Shown piece after piece: positions 1 through 11,958 of a stretch of 64,000 nucleotides of DNA. The DNA is from Microstegium vimineum. Lineage: Eukaryota; Streptophyta; Magnoliopsida; Poales; Poaceae. Position 1 is the first letter of the stretch. Every line of letters starts with the position of its first letter. Where the stretch lies: contig CM039130.1 of the NCBI GenBank assembly GCA_022036555.1, positions 22,346,570 through 22,410,569 of the forward strand, written 5' to 3'. The notes under the pieces were generated by a model that was not told where the DNA came from, did no database searches, and was given only the letters and a program-made list of their open reading frames with translations. A program made the position numbers and the translations under genes.

Positions 1-3000
1 GCCTAACGCACAAGACCTCCAAGTCAAGTGGCTCACACACACCTTGTTCGCCCGGTCTCGATTTATTACTTCCACATGGTTATTTTCCATGATAGAAAAT
101 ATAACCAACTGTGATTAGAATAAACCTATCATCGTGGGGGATAGTAGACCACCCACTCTACCGGTCTAAGCATGACTAAGCATATGTTTCGATGCTGGGC
201 CTACAAGGTTCTTTTTAGTGGACAAGGAAGGTAATGCACCAAAGGTTTCATTCAACTCCTATAACTTAATGCACAAGCAATATTGTGAATTGAAAGTGAA
301 TACGTTAAAAAGAGAGGAAGGAGGCTTGTAATGCTCCGGGGCTTGCCTTGGGAACCGACACAAAGTCAGCAATGGTTCGATGACACTCGCTTGGCGAGCT
401 CTTCAGATCCACGCTCGTACTCTTGGTTCCTTTTGCTCCTGGATTCATCCACCAACACCACCTTTAGGTTAGCTCCACCAAACACCGTCTTCGGGTTTGG
501 CTCCAACCATCGCATCTCCACGTAGTGTACCTAGCGTACCTAAATGAGATGCAAGATGCACATGTATGAATGCGAAGAATGGTCACAAGAGATACCTATA
601 CAAGCATCCAACACAAGCACAATATTATGTCATACATACACAAGCACATTAGAAAGCAAATTATTAACTACTACCACTCAAGTCTAGCATCAAAGATAGC
701 AAGCAAATTATTGAATTAACCTACATAAGTATATGACTATGCCATACATACATCAGCACTTGGAATGGTTTAACTAAGTATGATACAAGCATATCATACG
801 AGGATAGCAAGCTCATCAGGTAAGATATACAAGTGATCCTCATCAAAGCTCAGCCATTACAAGCATGCAACAGCCATGAACTACTCAACAAATATAGCAT
901 ACAAGAACTAGGGCTGCTATATGATAACAACCACATAAGCATATAGATTGGTTTGAACTAAAGATCACACATGCATAGCACCAAGGATAGCAAGTATACC
1001 AAGCATAACCCATTAACTAACTCAGTCAAGCTATTGGAAGCATTCGACATAGGCACAAGAGATATTTAATTAACCATTCAAGACAAGTATAAGATCATAC
1101 ATGATATATAGACGTACTTATATTTAATTACCAACTATAACTAGAGCATAACTTAGAATATAGAAGCACATTACATGACATACCTAGTCACTTATAACTT
1201 GTTTAGCTATTATCACCCAAGCTTAACATACAAGATAAAAATCACTTCAAGCATGATCTACTATTAAATTTAAGTCAAACAATGACAAGTATTCATCCAA
1301 CAAGTTTACTTAATAGATTAAACTAGCAAGAACACGTTAAAGCATTTAACTTACACATTCAAGTTCGGGACAACAACATGCAGTCACAGTTTTAATCATA
1401 AATGAAGTTATACTAATCTATAGAACATGATTCTTATATTTTGGAAAGCTAATTAAGTTGTCTACAACTTTCTTAATATCATTCCAAGAAGATTTAATGG
1501 TTAAATAACTCGAAATAAATGAAGAAGACATCTCTGTTCAAAAGGAGGACAGATTTGGCACTCCTTAAAACTGCTATAACTCAAGTTATAGACCTTCTAA
1601 AAATATGAATCAAAACAATCTGGAAAGCTTATGAAAATTTCTACAAATGTTTCCACAGTCTCAAGACATGATTCAAAGTTTAACTTGGTCAAACAACCCA
1701 AACATTCAGATCTGTCCAGAGAATGACAGATTTCAGCAATGAACTTGCTAAATCCATATCTCTCAAACTACTAAAGATATGGCCATGAAATTTTAACACA
1801 AGCTTCCTCATATTATGATATACAACTTTGGTATTCACCATACCAACAGAAAATAAAACTTTATACACGAAAAACATTAATATTCAGAGTTCATGCATGC
1901 AGTCCAAAACAGCAAACATGACTTTTGTTATTTTCATAACTCACAAACTATCCAACATTTAGTCATGAAATTTCAACAATAGAATTTTCATAGCACTAGA
2001 AATACACCATAATAATTTCACAATTTTTGGAGCACTCCTTATCGGCATCAAATATTTATTTCACACCACTTACATTTGTAACCCTAACTGCATAATCAAA
2101 CTTTTGAGCAATCTAAACCACACAAAGCATATCGTCCAAGAGACCTACTGCGTATAGAATTTAATAAGCTTTCCAACAAGCACAACCACACGTCCATCCG
2201 ATTTTTCTATGAATTTACATACAACTTTGAACTTCACTGCAGGAATCGGCAAACTGAAAAACTGAAACGATAAAGGATATGGGGGTGCTGTTCTTCAGAG
2301 TTTCATCCATGAAGATGGTGCAGGAGGTCGTCGAGGTCGTGGTGGAGGTGGTGGCCTTGCCGTTTCCCCCACTGCAGGCAGCAGCAGTAGCGCCAGAGGG
2401 AGGAGGCAGGGAGGGGTTTCCTTCCTCGCTGGCCATCCATGGCAGCAGCAGCTGCAGGAAGGAGCAGGGGGCCGGCTGCCTTGCTTCTGCCATGGAAACG
2501 CAGAGACTTCAAGGCCTGCAGCAGCAGGGTGGAGGAGGAGGCACTAGCCTGCTGCTCAGCCAGCAGCAGCTAGCAGGGCGAGCTCGGGCTAGGGCGAGCA
2601 GGGCAGTGGAGGGGGTCGGCCATGGGAGAGAGGGGGAGGAACAAGGGAGCTTCCCTGCTGAAACCCTAGGGAGGGAGAGAGCAGGAAGAAGAAGGAGGAC
2701 GAGAGCAGCAGCTCTGTTCTGCTCAGCAGAATGAAAGAGGAGGGCGTGCGGGTGGTGTCGGCTGGGGCTGAGGGAAGGCTCGGCCTTTTTATTCCCCTTC
2801 CTTTTTCCTTCCCCATCAAATTCATTAATTACCACTGCAAATTAGGGGTATCCACAAAATTGTCACTGACAAACCGTAACTCGTTTCACAAACCCGATTA
2901 CGCTGTTGCGAAGACCTCGTTGAGTAGAGAAATTTGCTTCGAGAACCACCGTCAAACTCCAAACGGTTTGCGAATTATTGATTCCCAAAGAAAACCTTGG

Positions 3001-3564
3001 GGGTACCAAAACTGGCATTCCGATGATCTTCGGTCATCTGTTTCACTATTTTTGGCTCTGATTCAGGTCTCAATGTTTGAACTAAGTTTGTTAGTCTTGA
3101 TCCGATCTACAACTTTCGTTCAATGCGCGTCGACATATGAGATCTCTAAATTGCCGGTCAAAGCCAATTAAGAACGTTGTCGGTTGCACTCGGACTGGGG
3201 TTCGGAATATTTTTCGGGCATTTTCTCTGTTTCCGGGCAACATGAACCTTTCACGACTTTTGTTGTAGATTTCAACTGGAGTCTTATGGACAAGGTCGTT
3301 AGACTCAGTTGACTCATATAATAATTTTCACTTCACAAGGGAAATCCGATAATTACATGAATCCTTATTCCGGGTGGCTTTTGATTCCAAAGTTTACAAA
3401 TCTTTTCCAATGGTTCATATAGATGGAAATAGAGATGAGGCACATAAAATAAACACCTTATCACATATTCTTGATATATGAACTATAGCCTCTGATTATC
3501 ACTCGATCCAATATAATTAGGCTTAATTACTTCTTAGCTCGTGCTTAACACCGAGGGTGTTACA
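1..3564 (+). mobile_element. 3' part of a long Ty3/gypsy LTR (family X, Del/Tekay-like)
   Basis: Positions 1-270 match 57155-57428, where the same repeat is preceded by an LTR start (TGTCACGG at 55959). Positions 1300-2240 match, inverted, the stretch 44940-46000. The right end reads GAGGGTGTTACA, a typical end of long grass Del-type LTRs. Adding the two copies suggests a full LTR of about 4.8 kb. There is no credible coding sequence. The left end is outside the window, so I cannot tell a solo LTR from the 3' LTR of a full element. It abuts the TATA region of a minus-strand Athila-like LTR, so it probably inserted there. Confidence 0.62.
2280..2760. repeat. GC-rich, CAG/GGAGG-rich low-complexity block in the X LTR
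   Basis: The block is rich in GCAGCAG, GGAGGAGG and GAGGTGGTGG runs. It is open in several frames on both strands, up to about 150 codons. That is a result of composition: the predicted peptides are low-complexity and show no domain. The related copy at 44560-44900 has an equally GC-rich but different block at the equivalent place, which suggests the LTR's promoter-proximal or leader region rather than a gene. Confidence 0.6.
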
Positions 3565-3575
3565 GAGGGAGCCTC

Positions 3576-3583
3576 TATTTATA
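3576..3583 (-). promoter_or_regulatory. TATA box of the minus-strand LTR
   Basis: The minus strand reads TATAAATA within CTATAAATAGAGG, preceded by 'ctccacctccca'. The same context, 'ctccactataaatacaggg', is seen in the plus-strand LTR at 10035-10055. It would drive transcription leftwards, straight into the inserted X LTR. Confidence 0.6.
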
Positions 3584-4305
3584 GTGGGAGGTGGAGTAGG
3601 GGCTACTCCATTGCCATGTCATCGATGCAGGAGGCTTCACTTCTGGTCCCTTGGATCCACCACCTCCAAACTTACTTAGGATGGAGGGTTAGGATTTCCA
3701 TCATGTGTAAAATGCGTGTGGGAGTCACCAGGCGTAGCAGGGAGCCTAGGGGTGTTGGCCGACCCCCCTATGGCAGGTGGGCCCTACCCCAGGCTTCTAG
3801 AAGGTGTCCCCACTGGCCAAGGACCAAGTGGGAGGAGGTTCCCCTCCTTAGGGTGTCGGCCGACCCCCTCTAGGGGTCCTGGCCCCACCTCTGCCTTCCA
3901 GACTCTGGTCCCACTTGTCATGGAGTTTGGTTGATCTTCCTGAAGTGTTTGTTATGCCGATTCTCTTGATGTGGGCCCATGGATCCTTGTGCACTTGATC
4001 TGGAGCGTTGAATGAAAGCACATGTTGCATCCAAGGGTTGGAATGGCTTTGACATGGATCCTGCTGGCTTGGCTAGCCAGAAGGGTCCAAATGAGTGTCG
4101 GCTGATCATGTTTAGACTCCTTTGGAGCCATGATTTCTTGTGGGAGCTCCTGGACATGTCAGGAGTCTCATGATATGTGCATTCTAGAGTTTGGCTCAAA
4201 TCACACATTGGAAGATGTGCAAAAGGAGCTTCCAGCATTGCTGATATGGCCTGAAATGTTATTTCCTGCAAAACAAAGCCTTCCATGTACATGTGGAACT
4301 TATTA

Positions 4306-4784
4306 GACTGACTGCACTGCTGTTCTCTATACCCACTCCAGTAACAAAAAACGTGCAGCGCTTACTCGAAAGACAACTGTAACCGACCTGACGGTAGCAA
4401 TCAGCGCTATGCTTGGCGCGGCATAGCGCGGCTCGTGCGAACCGCATGCATGCTGAGCTGGCGGGTCCACTGCCTTGAACTGCGCGCGTTACTTTTTAAT
4501 GAACTAAAAAATACTATAACTCACAAACTAAAGATCTAAATTAAATTTTGATTCCACCATTAAATTCATTTCAATAAATCCTTCAAAACAAGATCTCGGA
4601 TCAATATATTTAGATAAATTTTATTTATAAATATATGAGTTACACTGTTGGTAGTTGATATAGAGTAGAGATATAGAGGATGAATGAGTGCGGGAGAAAG
4701 TAGTATAGAGGAGTGAATCTCGATGACCAGGACGAAATATTGCTTTTAGAGGATGTATTTAGAGTACGACGAGTGCGGATAGCC
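4306..4784. mobile_element. MITE-like insert with TTA target duplications
   Basis: Homology between this LTR and the B LTR stops at 4305 and resumes at 4785. The insert is flanked by TTA (4303-4305 and 4785-4787). Its ends form a weak imperfect inverted repeat of about 13 bp, sharing a GCACT core. Joining the flanks restores alignment with the B LTR ('gtggaact...atgttcatg'). A 3-bp TTA duplication is typical of PIF/Harbinger (Tourist-like) MITEs, but the terminal repeats are poor, so the class is uncertain. No coding sequence is present. Confidence 0.42.
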
Positions 4785-5466
4785 TTAGTGGTAAAATGTT
4801 CATGTTATGTTATTCTACCCTTGATCCCGAGGTTGTTGACGGTATTTTGGATACGTAAAAGTATGTCATTCTTAGCGTCAACACACCACAAGATAAGAAG
4901 GAATCATATGAGTCAACCTCGGATGATGAATCAAACAAGTAAGTATTCTCTCTCCTACCTAGTTTTATCGGTAGACTATAAATCCCGTTCCTTTGCCATA
5001 AGGTAAAAATGGTAGTTACCAACACCTAGTTAGTTACCTAATTAATTAGCATTAGTAATTTATCACCTTTATCTTTTTGCATATTAAAGGAAAACAAAAT
5101 AAATATTTGTTTATCATTGCATCATAAAATTCTAAGCCTCATGTGAGAGAACTTATGGTAATACCATAAGGAAACTTACTGTGGTGGCACAAAAATAATT
5201 TTATTTCTCTTGCACTATAAAATAGAAAAATCGAAAAAGAGATGACACATTCAAATGCCTGCTAGAATCTATTAAAATTTTAAATTAGCTCATGAGAATA
5301 TTCAATTACTCTTTTGGCTGACCACTAGCCCCATTGTCATAAATGAGCCTTGAGTTTTGTTTGTTCCTGTCGGAGTATAACCATGCAAGATTGAAAGCAC
5401 CAAAGAGGAATAAGCCCGACAAGAAGGCTACTTCCAAAGATCAATCAGAATCAACCATAGCAAAAT

Positions 5467-5480
5467 CAAGCTTGGGGGAG
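5467..5480 (+). other. Internal polypurine-tract-like motif
   Basis: CAAGCTTGGGGGAG resembles the tract directly before the LTR at 7101-7115. Element B has the same motif at 32817-32829 and again before its 3' LTR. It may be a second plus-strand priming site or a relic duplication. Confidence 0.45.
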
Positions 5481-7100
5481 GGCACCCCCACTTATCAGGT
5501 AAGTATACCTATGCGATTATCGAGTCTATCTTATAAACATAAAATATTAAAAATATGTGAGCACATGAAGGTTCACCATAGTATCATAAGAAAACTTAAA
5601 ATTGCCAAAAAATATATGGGCACATGAAGATCCATGTCTGTCGAGTCTTAAGAGTCCTAAATAAAGATATGCCTTAGTTAGGGTGTGTGTTTAATTTGTT
5701 AGAGTCAATAAAAGCTATGAACAATAATTTTGTCTTGGAGATGATGAATAGTTTCTATGCCATAATCCCTTTGAAGTACCTAGTTTTCAACCTTGAATTC
5801 TCCTAAGTTTTGGTTAAAACTATTTTGATTTGAGAATTTACTCTGAACCTGAAACTTGTGGAGGCATATACTTAAGCTAAGTCTAGGTAGTTGGGAGATA
5901 TGCCATGAAAATCTGAGCTGCTATTTATCTTACTCCAAGCAATACTAAGTTCTGGTGATTTATCCTTTGAAAATTCAAAATCTTACATGATGAGCTCTTA
6001 TATGACATAGTTTAATTCCTACAAAAGCCATATAAATTTATATGCATTTAGATTAGGAAGACTCATTCATGCTACTTATCTTTGTATTGAGTGTTGTCAA
6101 CCTTTAGACCCTATGAAGAGTCTCGTCATGCTTTTAAAATCAAGATCACATACACACCACCTAAATATGTACTACTCTACACTAGAGTAGGCGCAACAAC
6201 ATGTCATTTCACCCTCCAGAAAAAAGTCTTACTCTTATACCGAGAGTAACCACCACCAAAAAAATATTCATTCCCATTCATTCAATAAATGCTCCAAAGT
6301 TCTTGTTATAATCTCTCAGCAATTTTTTCTTGGTGATAGGGGTATGAGCTATGCAAAAGCTATTGAAAAAAGAGAGAGAAGAAAGAAATAGAGGAATTAA
6401 AAATGGACAAGTGTCCGACGCACCTCTTAGAAAAATAAATAAAGAATAATATAGCTCATACTCTCTAGCCATGTTGCTCAGAATTTCAAATTCTAAAAGA
6501 GAGATTCATTTCAAGGAGCAAAGTAGAATTAGGTTTTCACCATCACCACTATTATCACCATCATCACGACCATATATCCACCATATCCACACACATGCAC
6601 ATCTTGATTTGATTGTAGGACTTGACTCTCTGTGGATCTATTGTTTGACTTTATAATATATACAAAGTAAGTATGCTAAACCTTGTTAAGCCATTCCTAG
6701 GAACTCCACTATATTTACTAGTATAGGAGGGCATGACAGTATTAATGCCTCAGTGAGATCTACAAATACCACATACATAAGAGACTTGAGGGTGTCATAC
6801 AATTAAGCTTTGAGTTTTATTTCGAAAACTTTCCAAAACCCAGAATTTTGGTAGAGTGAAGAGTTTGAGACATAGTGACTGATTTGATTACTCTGTCTTT
6901 GGATTGCTCAAGACCCATGTGACAGTTAAAGCCCCATGGTTAAAGGTAATACGGGTGCGTTCAAAAGTTTAGAGTAGTTTTTCCTAATTCATATAAGAAT
7001 TTTTGTTTGAAAGCATGTGAACTTTTGTGGTGTGAAAGCATTGCAGCAACTCCTGATCCAAGTTTATTAGATAGGCTTTGCTTAGGGACTAGCAAATGGT

Positions 7101-7115
7101 AAGCTTGGGCGAGCT
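7101..7115 (+). other. Polypurine tract of element A
   Basis: AAGCTTGGGCGAGCT lies immediately before the LTR start TGTTGACG at 7116. This is the expected place of the plus-strand primer in an LTR retrotransposon, and it sets the element's orientation as plus. Confidence 0.6.
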
Positions 7116-7530
7116 TGTTGACGGTCATTAGCATCAACTTTTCATAAACATGATAAATGGATCAACCATATATAAAATAATAAAAGTATAGGGGGTTATC
7201 TAACAAATTCCATGAGTTTTGGTATTCTATTATTTTCCATGGACTATTCTAGAAAAGCATAATAAGGAAAGCAAATCAGGATGAATATACGAATAAATCC
7301 GTGGAGATATGGTTACCAATTTACTCAAGAAGGATCCAGAAGACACCGGAGCAAAGCGGGACACGAGAGGTCGCCAGGTGGGGCCGGCCGGCCCCACCCC
7401 ATGACAGCTAGCCTGGCCCTAGGCCCACTGGCTGCCGCCTTGTGGAAGCTTCCTCCACCGCCTCTAAGGAGTCATCTCGGCCCTAAGTTAAGTTGGTTTG
7501 ATCCAACGGCTGTCGTGTACCCCACCAGGC

Positions 7531-7538
7531 TATAAATA
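7531..7538 (+). promoter_or_regulatory. TATA box of the element A LTR
   Basis: TATAAATA lies in 'caggctataaatagagggg'. The corresponding site in the related minus-strand LTR is 50310-50317. The spacing from the LTR start is about 415 bp in both. Confidence 0.65.
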
Positions 7539-7637
7539 GAGGGGCAGACCCCCCTCTCTAGGGCATCTCATCTCATTATTATTCTCTAGAGCAAAAAACT
7601 AGGGTTTCAATTAGAAGTAGATAAGGAGAGATATCCC

Positions 7638-7686
7638 TCTAGTTCTAGTTCTAGTTCTTGTAGTTCTAGATCTACTTCTAGTTGTA
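7638..7686 (+). repeat. Short TTCTAG tandem repeat
   Basis: The hexamer CTAGTT/TTCTAG is repeated imperfectly about seven times just downstream of the LTR's TATA box. It is a small satellite in the R/U5 part of the LTR. Confidence 0.6.
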
Positions 7687-8179
7687 AATTACAGAGAGAT
7701 TAAGGAGAGAGCTACGGAGGAGCCGGGTCTGTTGGATCTTCCTCAATGTTGTACTTCTATAGTATCTGGTTCATCTTTAAGCAATCTCCAGGTTCTTCAA
7801 TTCATACTCCCTGAGTTCTTACTTTACTTTCCATATTTACTTTCAAGTTATTTATTGGATTCCTGCTTGCATCGAGTGCTCTAGTCTTCGCGGAGCTAGA
7901 GTAGTAATTAATAGGTTAGGCGTGGTGCCTAGTCTTGCGATTACCTGCAGTTGCACCCAACCTTCACGGATAGCCGTGGTAGCCCGAGGTGGTGACAGCC
8001 CTGACGGCCTACGTATTCCACCACGTTAGGGTTGGTGTCTATAGGATGGTAGTTGGAGCTTCCTAGCCCCCTTCTCATCCTTTTCCGTGGCTAGTGTTCT
8101 AATGTCCTGATATAGATAATCTTGAAGTATCTTCGATTCTTAGATCAACTAAAGAACTCTTAGGAAACTTACTCTCTAC

Positions 8180-8278
8180 CCACCAAAACAATATATCTTA
8201 TCTACCTACTAAAATTATATATCTTATCTACCAAAAATAATATATCTTATATACTATAATATTATATCTTATCTATCC
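8180..8278 (+). repeat. AT-rich repeat of an 'atatatcttatctacc' unit
   Basis: Four imperfect copies of an AT-rich unit of about 25-30 bp occur within the U5 part of the LTR. They probably arose by slippage. No gene is seen here. Confidence 0.6.
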
Positions 8279-8412
8279 TTGGATGATCTTTGTTCTTTAC
8301 AAGTTCACTCCGCGTTCCCCGTGGAAATCGATACCCTTGGAATACTCACGGGTGAAAGCTACAGCGGTATCCATGCGCTTGCGGATTTATCTGTGTGCGT
8401 AAGAAACCCAAT

Positions 8413-9130
8413 AGTAGTCCACCCTTGGCACATAGGCCTGGTAGAGCGCGATCGCGACGGAGGTGACGGTTCCGTCTTAATAGCCTCCCTAGCTGATGCT
8501 CCTTATGATGGTTTCTGATTCAATTATGCTATAGATGATAGTATGTAGGTAGGGTGTGCTTAGTTCCTTTTTATTATGTAATTACTTATGATTCTTTTAC
8601 TCTAACCGAATCTTGAGTTGTATGACTATTTTATTAGTGAGTCTCTATCTCTATTTCTAGAATACCATTTATCTTATACCTTATTTATCATATTTATTTA
8701 TCTTGACATGACTTACCCCTGCTAAAGCATTAGAAAGGTTGGTCTAATGTTATGTCTGCACATTTATAGTCAAACTATATGCATTTAGGTTTCCTTTTCT
8801 ATCCCTATTTAATTCTCGGAATTAGTTGAAAGTTTTCATTTGGCATACACAAATCAACGATACTCGGAGAATCTCACGGGGTGAAATGCTACAATAGGAG
8901 AATTATCTATGCGCTCGTGGATATATTCTATAGAATTATTTTATGAATTGTCAAGTGTAGATTTTATTTCAACATTTTCTGATATCATGCTAGGGATGAC
9001 AACTTAGTGTTAAGTGATGTTACAAGATGACTCCTACATTTCTGGTGGCTTACTAAGGATGGGGATTTATCTCTATTTTTAGTATGTCACTAAGAAATGG
9101 CAACACCCGTGCCTACCAAAGTGTGTTCTT
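8413..9130 (+). mobile_element. Degenerate LTR/leader fragment, B-type
   Basis: Positions 8850-8950 repeat the LTR-end block seen at 10938-11000 ('cgata..gga..tctcacggg..gctac..atctatgcgctcg'). Positions 9030-9110 resemble the leader after B's 5' LTR (11030-11105), including 'acatttctggyg..ctaaggatgggg' and 'aagaaatggcaa'. It therefore appears to be a decayed U5 plus primer-site region of a B-like element. No coding potential is seen. Confidence 0.42.
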
Positions 9131-9346
9131 GTCTAGGAAAGCGGTAGCAATTCAATGGAAACGAAGAACAACCTAGCAATTCTAATCAAGCATGATGACA
9201 AATATGAAACTAGAGCAAGTATGAATGCTTGAAAGTAATTGTGGAATGTAAAGATCTAGGGAGAAGTAGGATGTTGACACGCGACATTTTGCCGAGGTAT
9301 CGAGGAGTCGACACTCCCCCTAGTCCTCGATGGAGCACCTCGCAAG
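9131..9346. mobile_element. Fragment of a SIRE-like copia LTR
   Basis: This stretch matches 42880-43080 inside the LTR of element D. Shared parts are 'gcttgaaagtaattg', 'ttttgccraggtatcgaggagtcgacac' and 'ccctagtcctcg'. It is cut at 9346, where the LTR of element B starts. A matching continuation of this LTR was not found after B's right end. Confidence 0.55.
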
Positions 9347-11025
9347 TGTTGACGGTACAAAAGACCCATTTTTACACCATCAAAACACTGTCAATGGGAA
9401 TAACATATCATGAACATAATATTATCAAATAACTAGTTCCACATGTCCTTTAAGTATATTTATGCAGGTGATGATAAGTGTTGGACATGGGAGCCTATGG
9501 AGCCCACTTAGGGGGTCGACCGACCCCACTAAGGGCCCACCAGAGACTCCCATGCACCCAAGATCCATGTGACAACCTACAGAGTGAAGATACACCCTTG
9601 GATCCACTCTGTGCTTTCTCTGAACGGTTCAAGATCAAAGCACATGTATCCATGGGCCCACAAGGAACCAATTTACCGTGACACTTCCAAAGGAGGTCTA
9701 TGACATGTGGGCCATGCTCCACGAGAGAGGAGTTGCCTGGAGGGCTCAACTCTAGGTCGGACGACCTAGTAAGTGGGCCCAGAGGCCACCTGGAGCCCCC
9801 CTAACCACTGGGACCACCTTCTAGAGGAAGGGGGAGGTCCCACCTATCATGGGGGATCGGCCGACATGGCCTAGGTGCCCCTGGACTTCCCCGAGCTCTC
9901 CACCACCTTCCTACATGCCTCCATGTAGTGGATTGATCTCCACCCTTGCTATATGGTGGTTACAAGGATGGTTTGATCCAAGGGAGGTCATGGAAGATCA
10001 CGTGGATCGCTGACGTGGCGATGGAGTAGCCCACACTCCACTATAAATACAGGGTCACACCACCCTCTCACATCATGAAGATTCAAGGCTCAAGTGAAGA
10101 TTAGTGTCGTTCCCCTCTTTAGTAGTGTAGTCTAGTGTGGGAGTTAGAGTTGAGTCGAGCTTACCTCAGGATCTCTGGAGTCGTCTTCTGGAGAGTCTGG
10201 TATAGCTCTTGTATCTTTCCCTTTATAGTAAGACTTTGCTTATTTATCAATATATATCCTTTTTTACATTACTTATCTTGTGCAATAGTATACTTGTTAT
10301 AGTAGTTTTGTGCCTTGTCTTAGTCTATAGAGTTGTTATAGTGTAGATTGTTATCCTGTGATTCCACACTTGGGTATGATCAACGCCTGTTATAGGGTGC
10401 TCTAGTTGGCTTTGAGCTCTCAATTAGAGTAGTAAGATAGGGTGTAAGCGTGGTGCTTATACACTAGATTACCTTTGGTTGCCGCGTGTCACACGGTTCA
10501 AGCGGATTCCAGCAGGAAGTGACAGCCCTGTCTGTGCCTTTGATCCCCACCACGTGTTGTAGGAACATTCTTAAAAGGTAAGACTCCTGTAAAATAGTGG
10601 TCACTTCGGTAGGGGTTTTGACCTCCTATTGTTTGTCTGCTGCCTAGTACTTTCAGGATGTCTGGATGCAAGCTATAGTATATCATCTTTGTGTATAAGT
10701 TAAGTCATAGGATTAAAGTCTGGATCTTAGGAGTCCTATACTTACTCGTTGTCCTCCCACCTAGCTATACTAACTAGTTATCTTTTATTTATCTTGCTTG
10801 ATCTATCTTCATCACATTCATATATATATTGTTTACCCCCCCATCGCTAGTTGATAGCTAAGTTGGGGTAACTATAAATATCTCTTCTCTATTAAACATT
10901 CCTAGCTATCGCTTTCCCTTGGGCTAAATATAAATTACGATACCTTGGAATACTCCAGGGTTAAGTGCTACAGAGGTATATTCTGTGCGCTTGCGGAATT
11001 ATCCAATAGACATAATACATAACCT
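9347..11025 (+). mobile_element. 5' LTR of element B (non-autonomous Athila-like)
   Basis: It begins TGTTGACGG and for about 300 bp matches the LTR after B's polypurine tract (34191 onward), sharing 'acaaaagaccc', 'ataacatatcatgaacataatatt' and 'gttccacatgtcc'. U3 has many 'gtcggccgac'-like palindromes. A TATA box is at 10042. A U5 block with 'ggaatactcc..ttaagtgctac..cttgcgg' is at 10945-10996. The right end is set just before a primer-site-like sequence (11038) and is approximate. It lies upstream of the broken gag at 11242. Confidence 0.6.
10042..10049 (+). promoter_or_regulatory. TATA box of element B 5' LTR
   Basis: TATAAATA occurs in 'ctccactataaatacaggg'. The equivalent site in the inverted relative is 3576-3583. 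It would give transcripts across gag of element B. Confidence 0.6.
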
Positions 11026-11037
11026 TATAGGCATTTC

Positions 11038-11055
11038 TGGCGCCATTGCTCAGGA
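11038..11055 (+). other. Candidate primer binding site of element B
   Basis: TGGCGCCATTGCTCAGGA resembles the TGGCGCC... primer site common in Athila-type elements. It lies about 13 bp beyond the proposed LTR end and about 200 bp before the gag start. A second, poorer match ('gaaccgttgtcaggga') is at 11113. I have not verified the tRNA. Confidence 0.4.
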
Positions 11056-11958
11056 TGGGGTTTAGCTTCGTTCTTAGTGGTGACATTTAGAAATGCCAAA
11101 AAGCATTTCAGGAACCGTTGTCAGGGAAAGCATTAGCCTAGAAATTTTTAATAAATTCGGAAGTTACCATCAAATTAGTTATTAATTAGTATAGGGGCTT
11201 ACCCATGTCTTTGTTTCCATTTTCGTGAAGCAAGATAGTGTATGAGTGGTTTCCAATTGCCGAGTAATTACATTGAAGATCTTGAGCAATTGTTGAGGAG
11301 ATCTAGATGTCATCAAGTCCCTCCTCAAAGATTCATCTCGGAGTCGGACCCGTTCAAGGAAGGAGGCTCAACAGAACCACTTAAGGAAGTCATGGCCTAA
11401 AAGACGATCTCCGAGTTTTAGCTCCGTCTGCTGCCAATTTGGCCACTGGACCTCAAGTGAACTTGGGGGATGCCACGTTCGAGCTCAAGTCCACGCTCGT
11501 CAACATGGTGAAAGCCAACCTGTTCTATGGGAAGCCTTATGAAGATGCTAATGCCCATCTCCAACACTTCATGGAAGTGTGTGGTACCTTCACCATTAAG
11601 GGAGTGACGTCTAAGGCCACTCGCCTTCACCTTTTCCCCTTCTCATTGTTGGGAAAGGCCAAACAATGGTTCTATGCCATGTAGGATGAGTTTACCACAT
11701 GGGAGAGGTGTGTCAATGCTTTCCTGAAGAAGTTCTTCCCGATGGGCAAAACCAATGCTCTTTGGGGAAGGTTTCAAGTTCCAGCAATAGGCGGATCAGA
11801 TGATTCGTGAAGCATGGGAACGTCTACAGAAGTACATTCATGCTTGTCCTCATCATGCAAAAGAAGAATGGCTCCTTATCCAAGGTTTCTACCATGACCT
11901 GACAAGCATGGCCCGTAGTCACTTTGATGTTGCGTTCGGAGGGGCATTCTTTAAACTT

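Larger units (their letters stand above)
3565..4883 (-). mobile_element. Minus-strand LTR, Athila-like, B-type, truncated
   Basis: Read on the minus strand it starts at 4883 with TGTTGACG, followed by a short inverted repeat (4834-4883) and a segment similar to the start of the 3' LTR of element B (34191-34310). Further along come the shared 'gtcggccgac' and 'ggtgggccc' U3 motifs, and near its left end a TATA box (3576-3583) in a context like that of B's 5' LTR (10000-10060). The part beyond the TATA box has been replaced by the X LTR at 1-3564. It is interrupted by a MITE-like insert at 4306-4784. It abuts plus-strand internal sequence of element A at 4884. Confidence 0.55.
4884..7115 (+). 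mobile_element. 3' internal, non-coding part of Athila-like element A
   Basis: This stretch parallels 31800-34190 of element B. Both start with 'tcaaacaagtaagt..tcggtagact', share a 'caagcttgggggagg' motif followed by 'ggtaagta', and end at a polypurine tract before an LTR. No frame shows a retroelement domain. Short open stretches (around 4713, 5343 and 6471) show no protein similarity I recognise. Gag, protease and polymerase of element A are missing, because its left side ends abruptly at the inverted LTR (4883). Confidence 0.55.
7116..8412 (+). mobile_element. Athila-like LTR (3' LTR of element A)
   Basis: The start TGTTGACG directly follows a polypurine tract. Positions 7116-7560 align, inverted, with the LTRs of element F (50741 leftwards and 55753 leftwards). 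They share 'aaattccatgagttttgg', 'gaagcttcctccaccgcct', 'ttgatccaacggctg' and a TATA box. The right end is placed near 8412 because the U5-type block 'gataccc..ggaatactc..gtgaaagctacagcggtatcc' (8326-8375) usually lies just inside the LTR end. No clean CA end or duplication is visible, so this boundary is approximate. Confidence 0.58.

Noticed and set aside
2279..2835. Overlapping open frames of 70-150 codons on both strands
   Set aside because: Purely compositional (CAG/GGAGG runs) inside an LTR; several frames are open at once and the peptides have no domain.
3918..4447. Minus-strand frames in the Athila-like LTR
   Set aside because: They cross the boundary of the TTA-flanked insert and are not conserved in the sister LTRs.
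8279..8518. 79-codon plus-strand frame
   Set aside because: It overlaps the U5 block shared by Athila-like LTR ends; no protein similarity.
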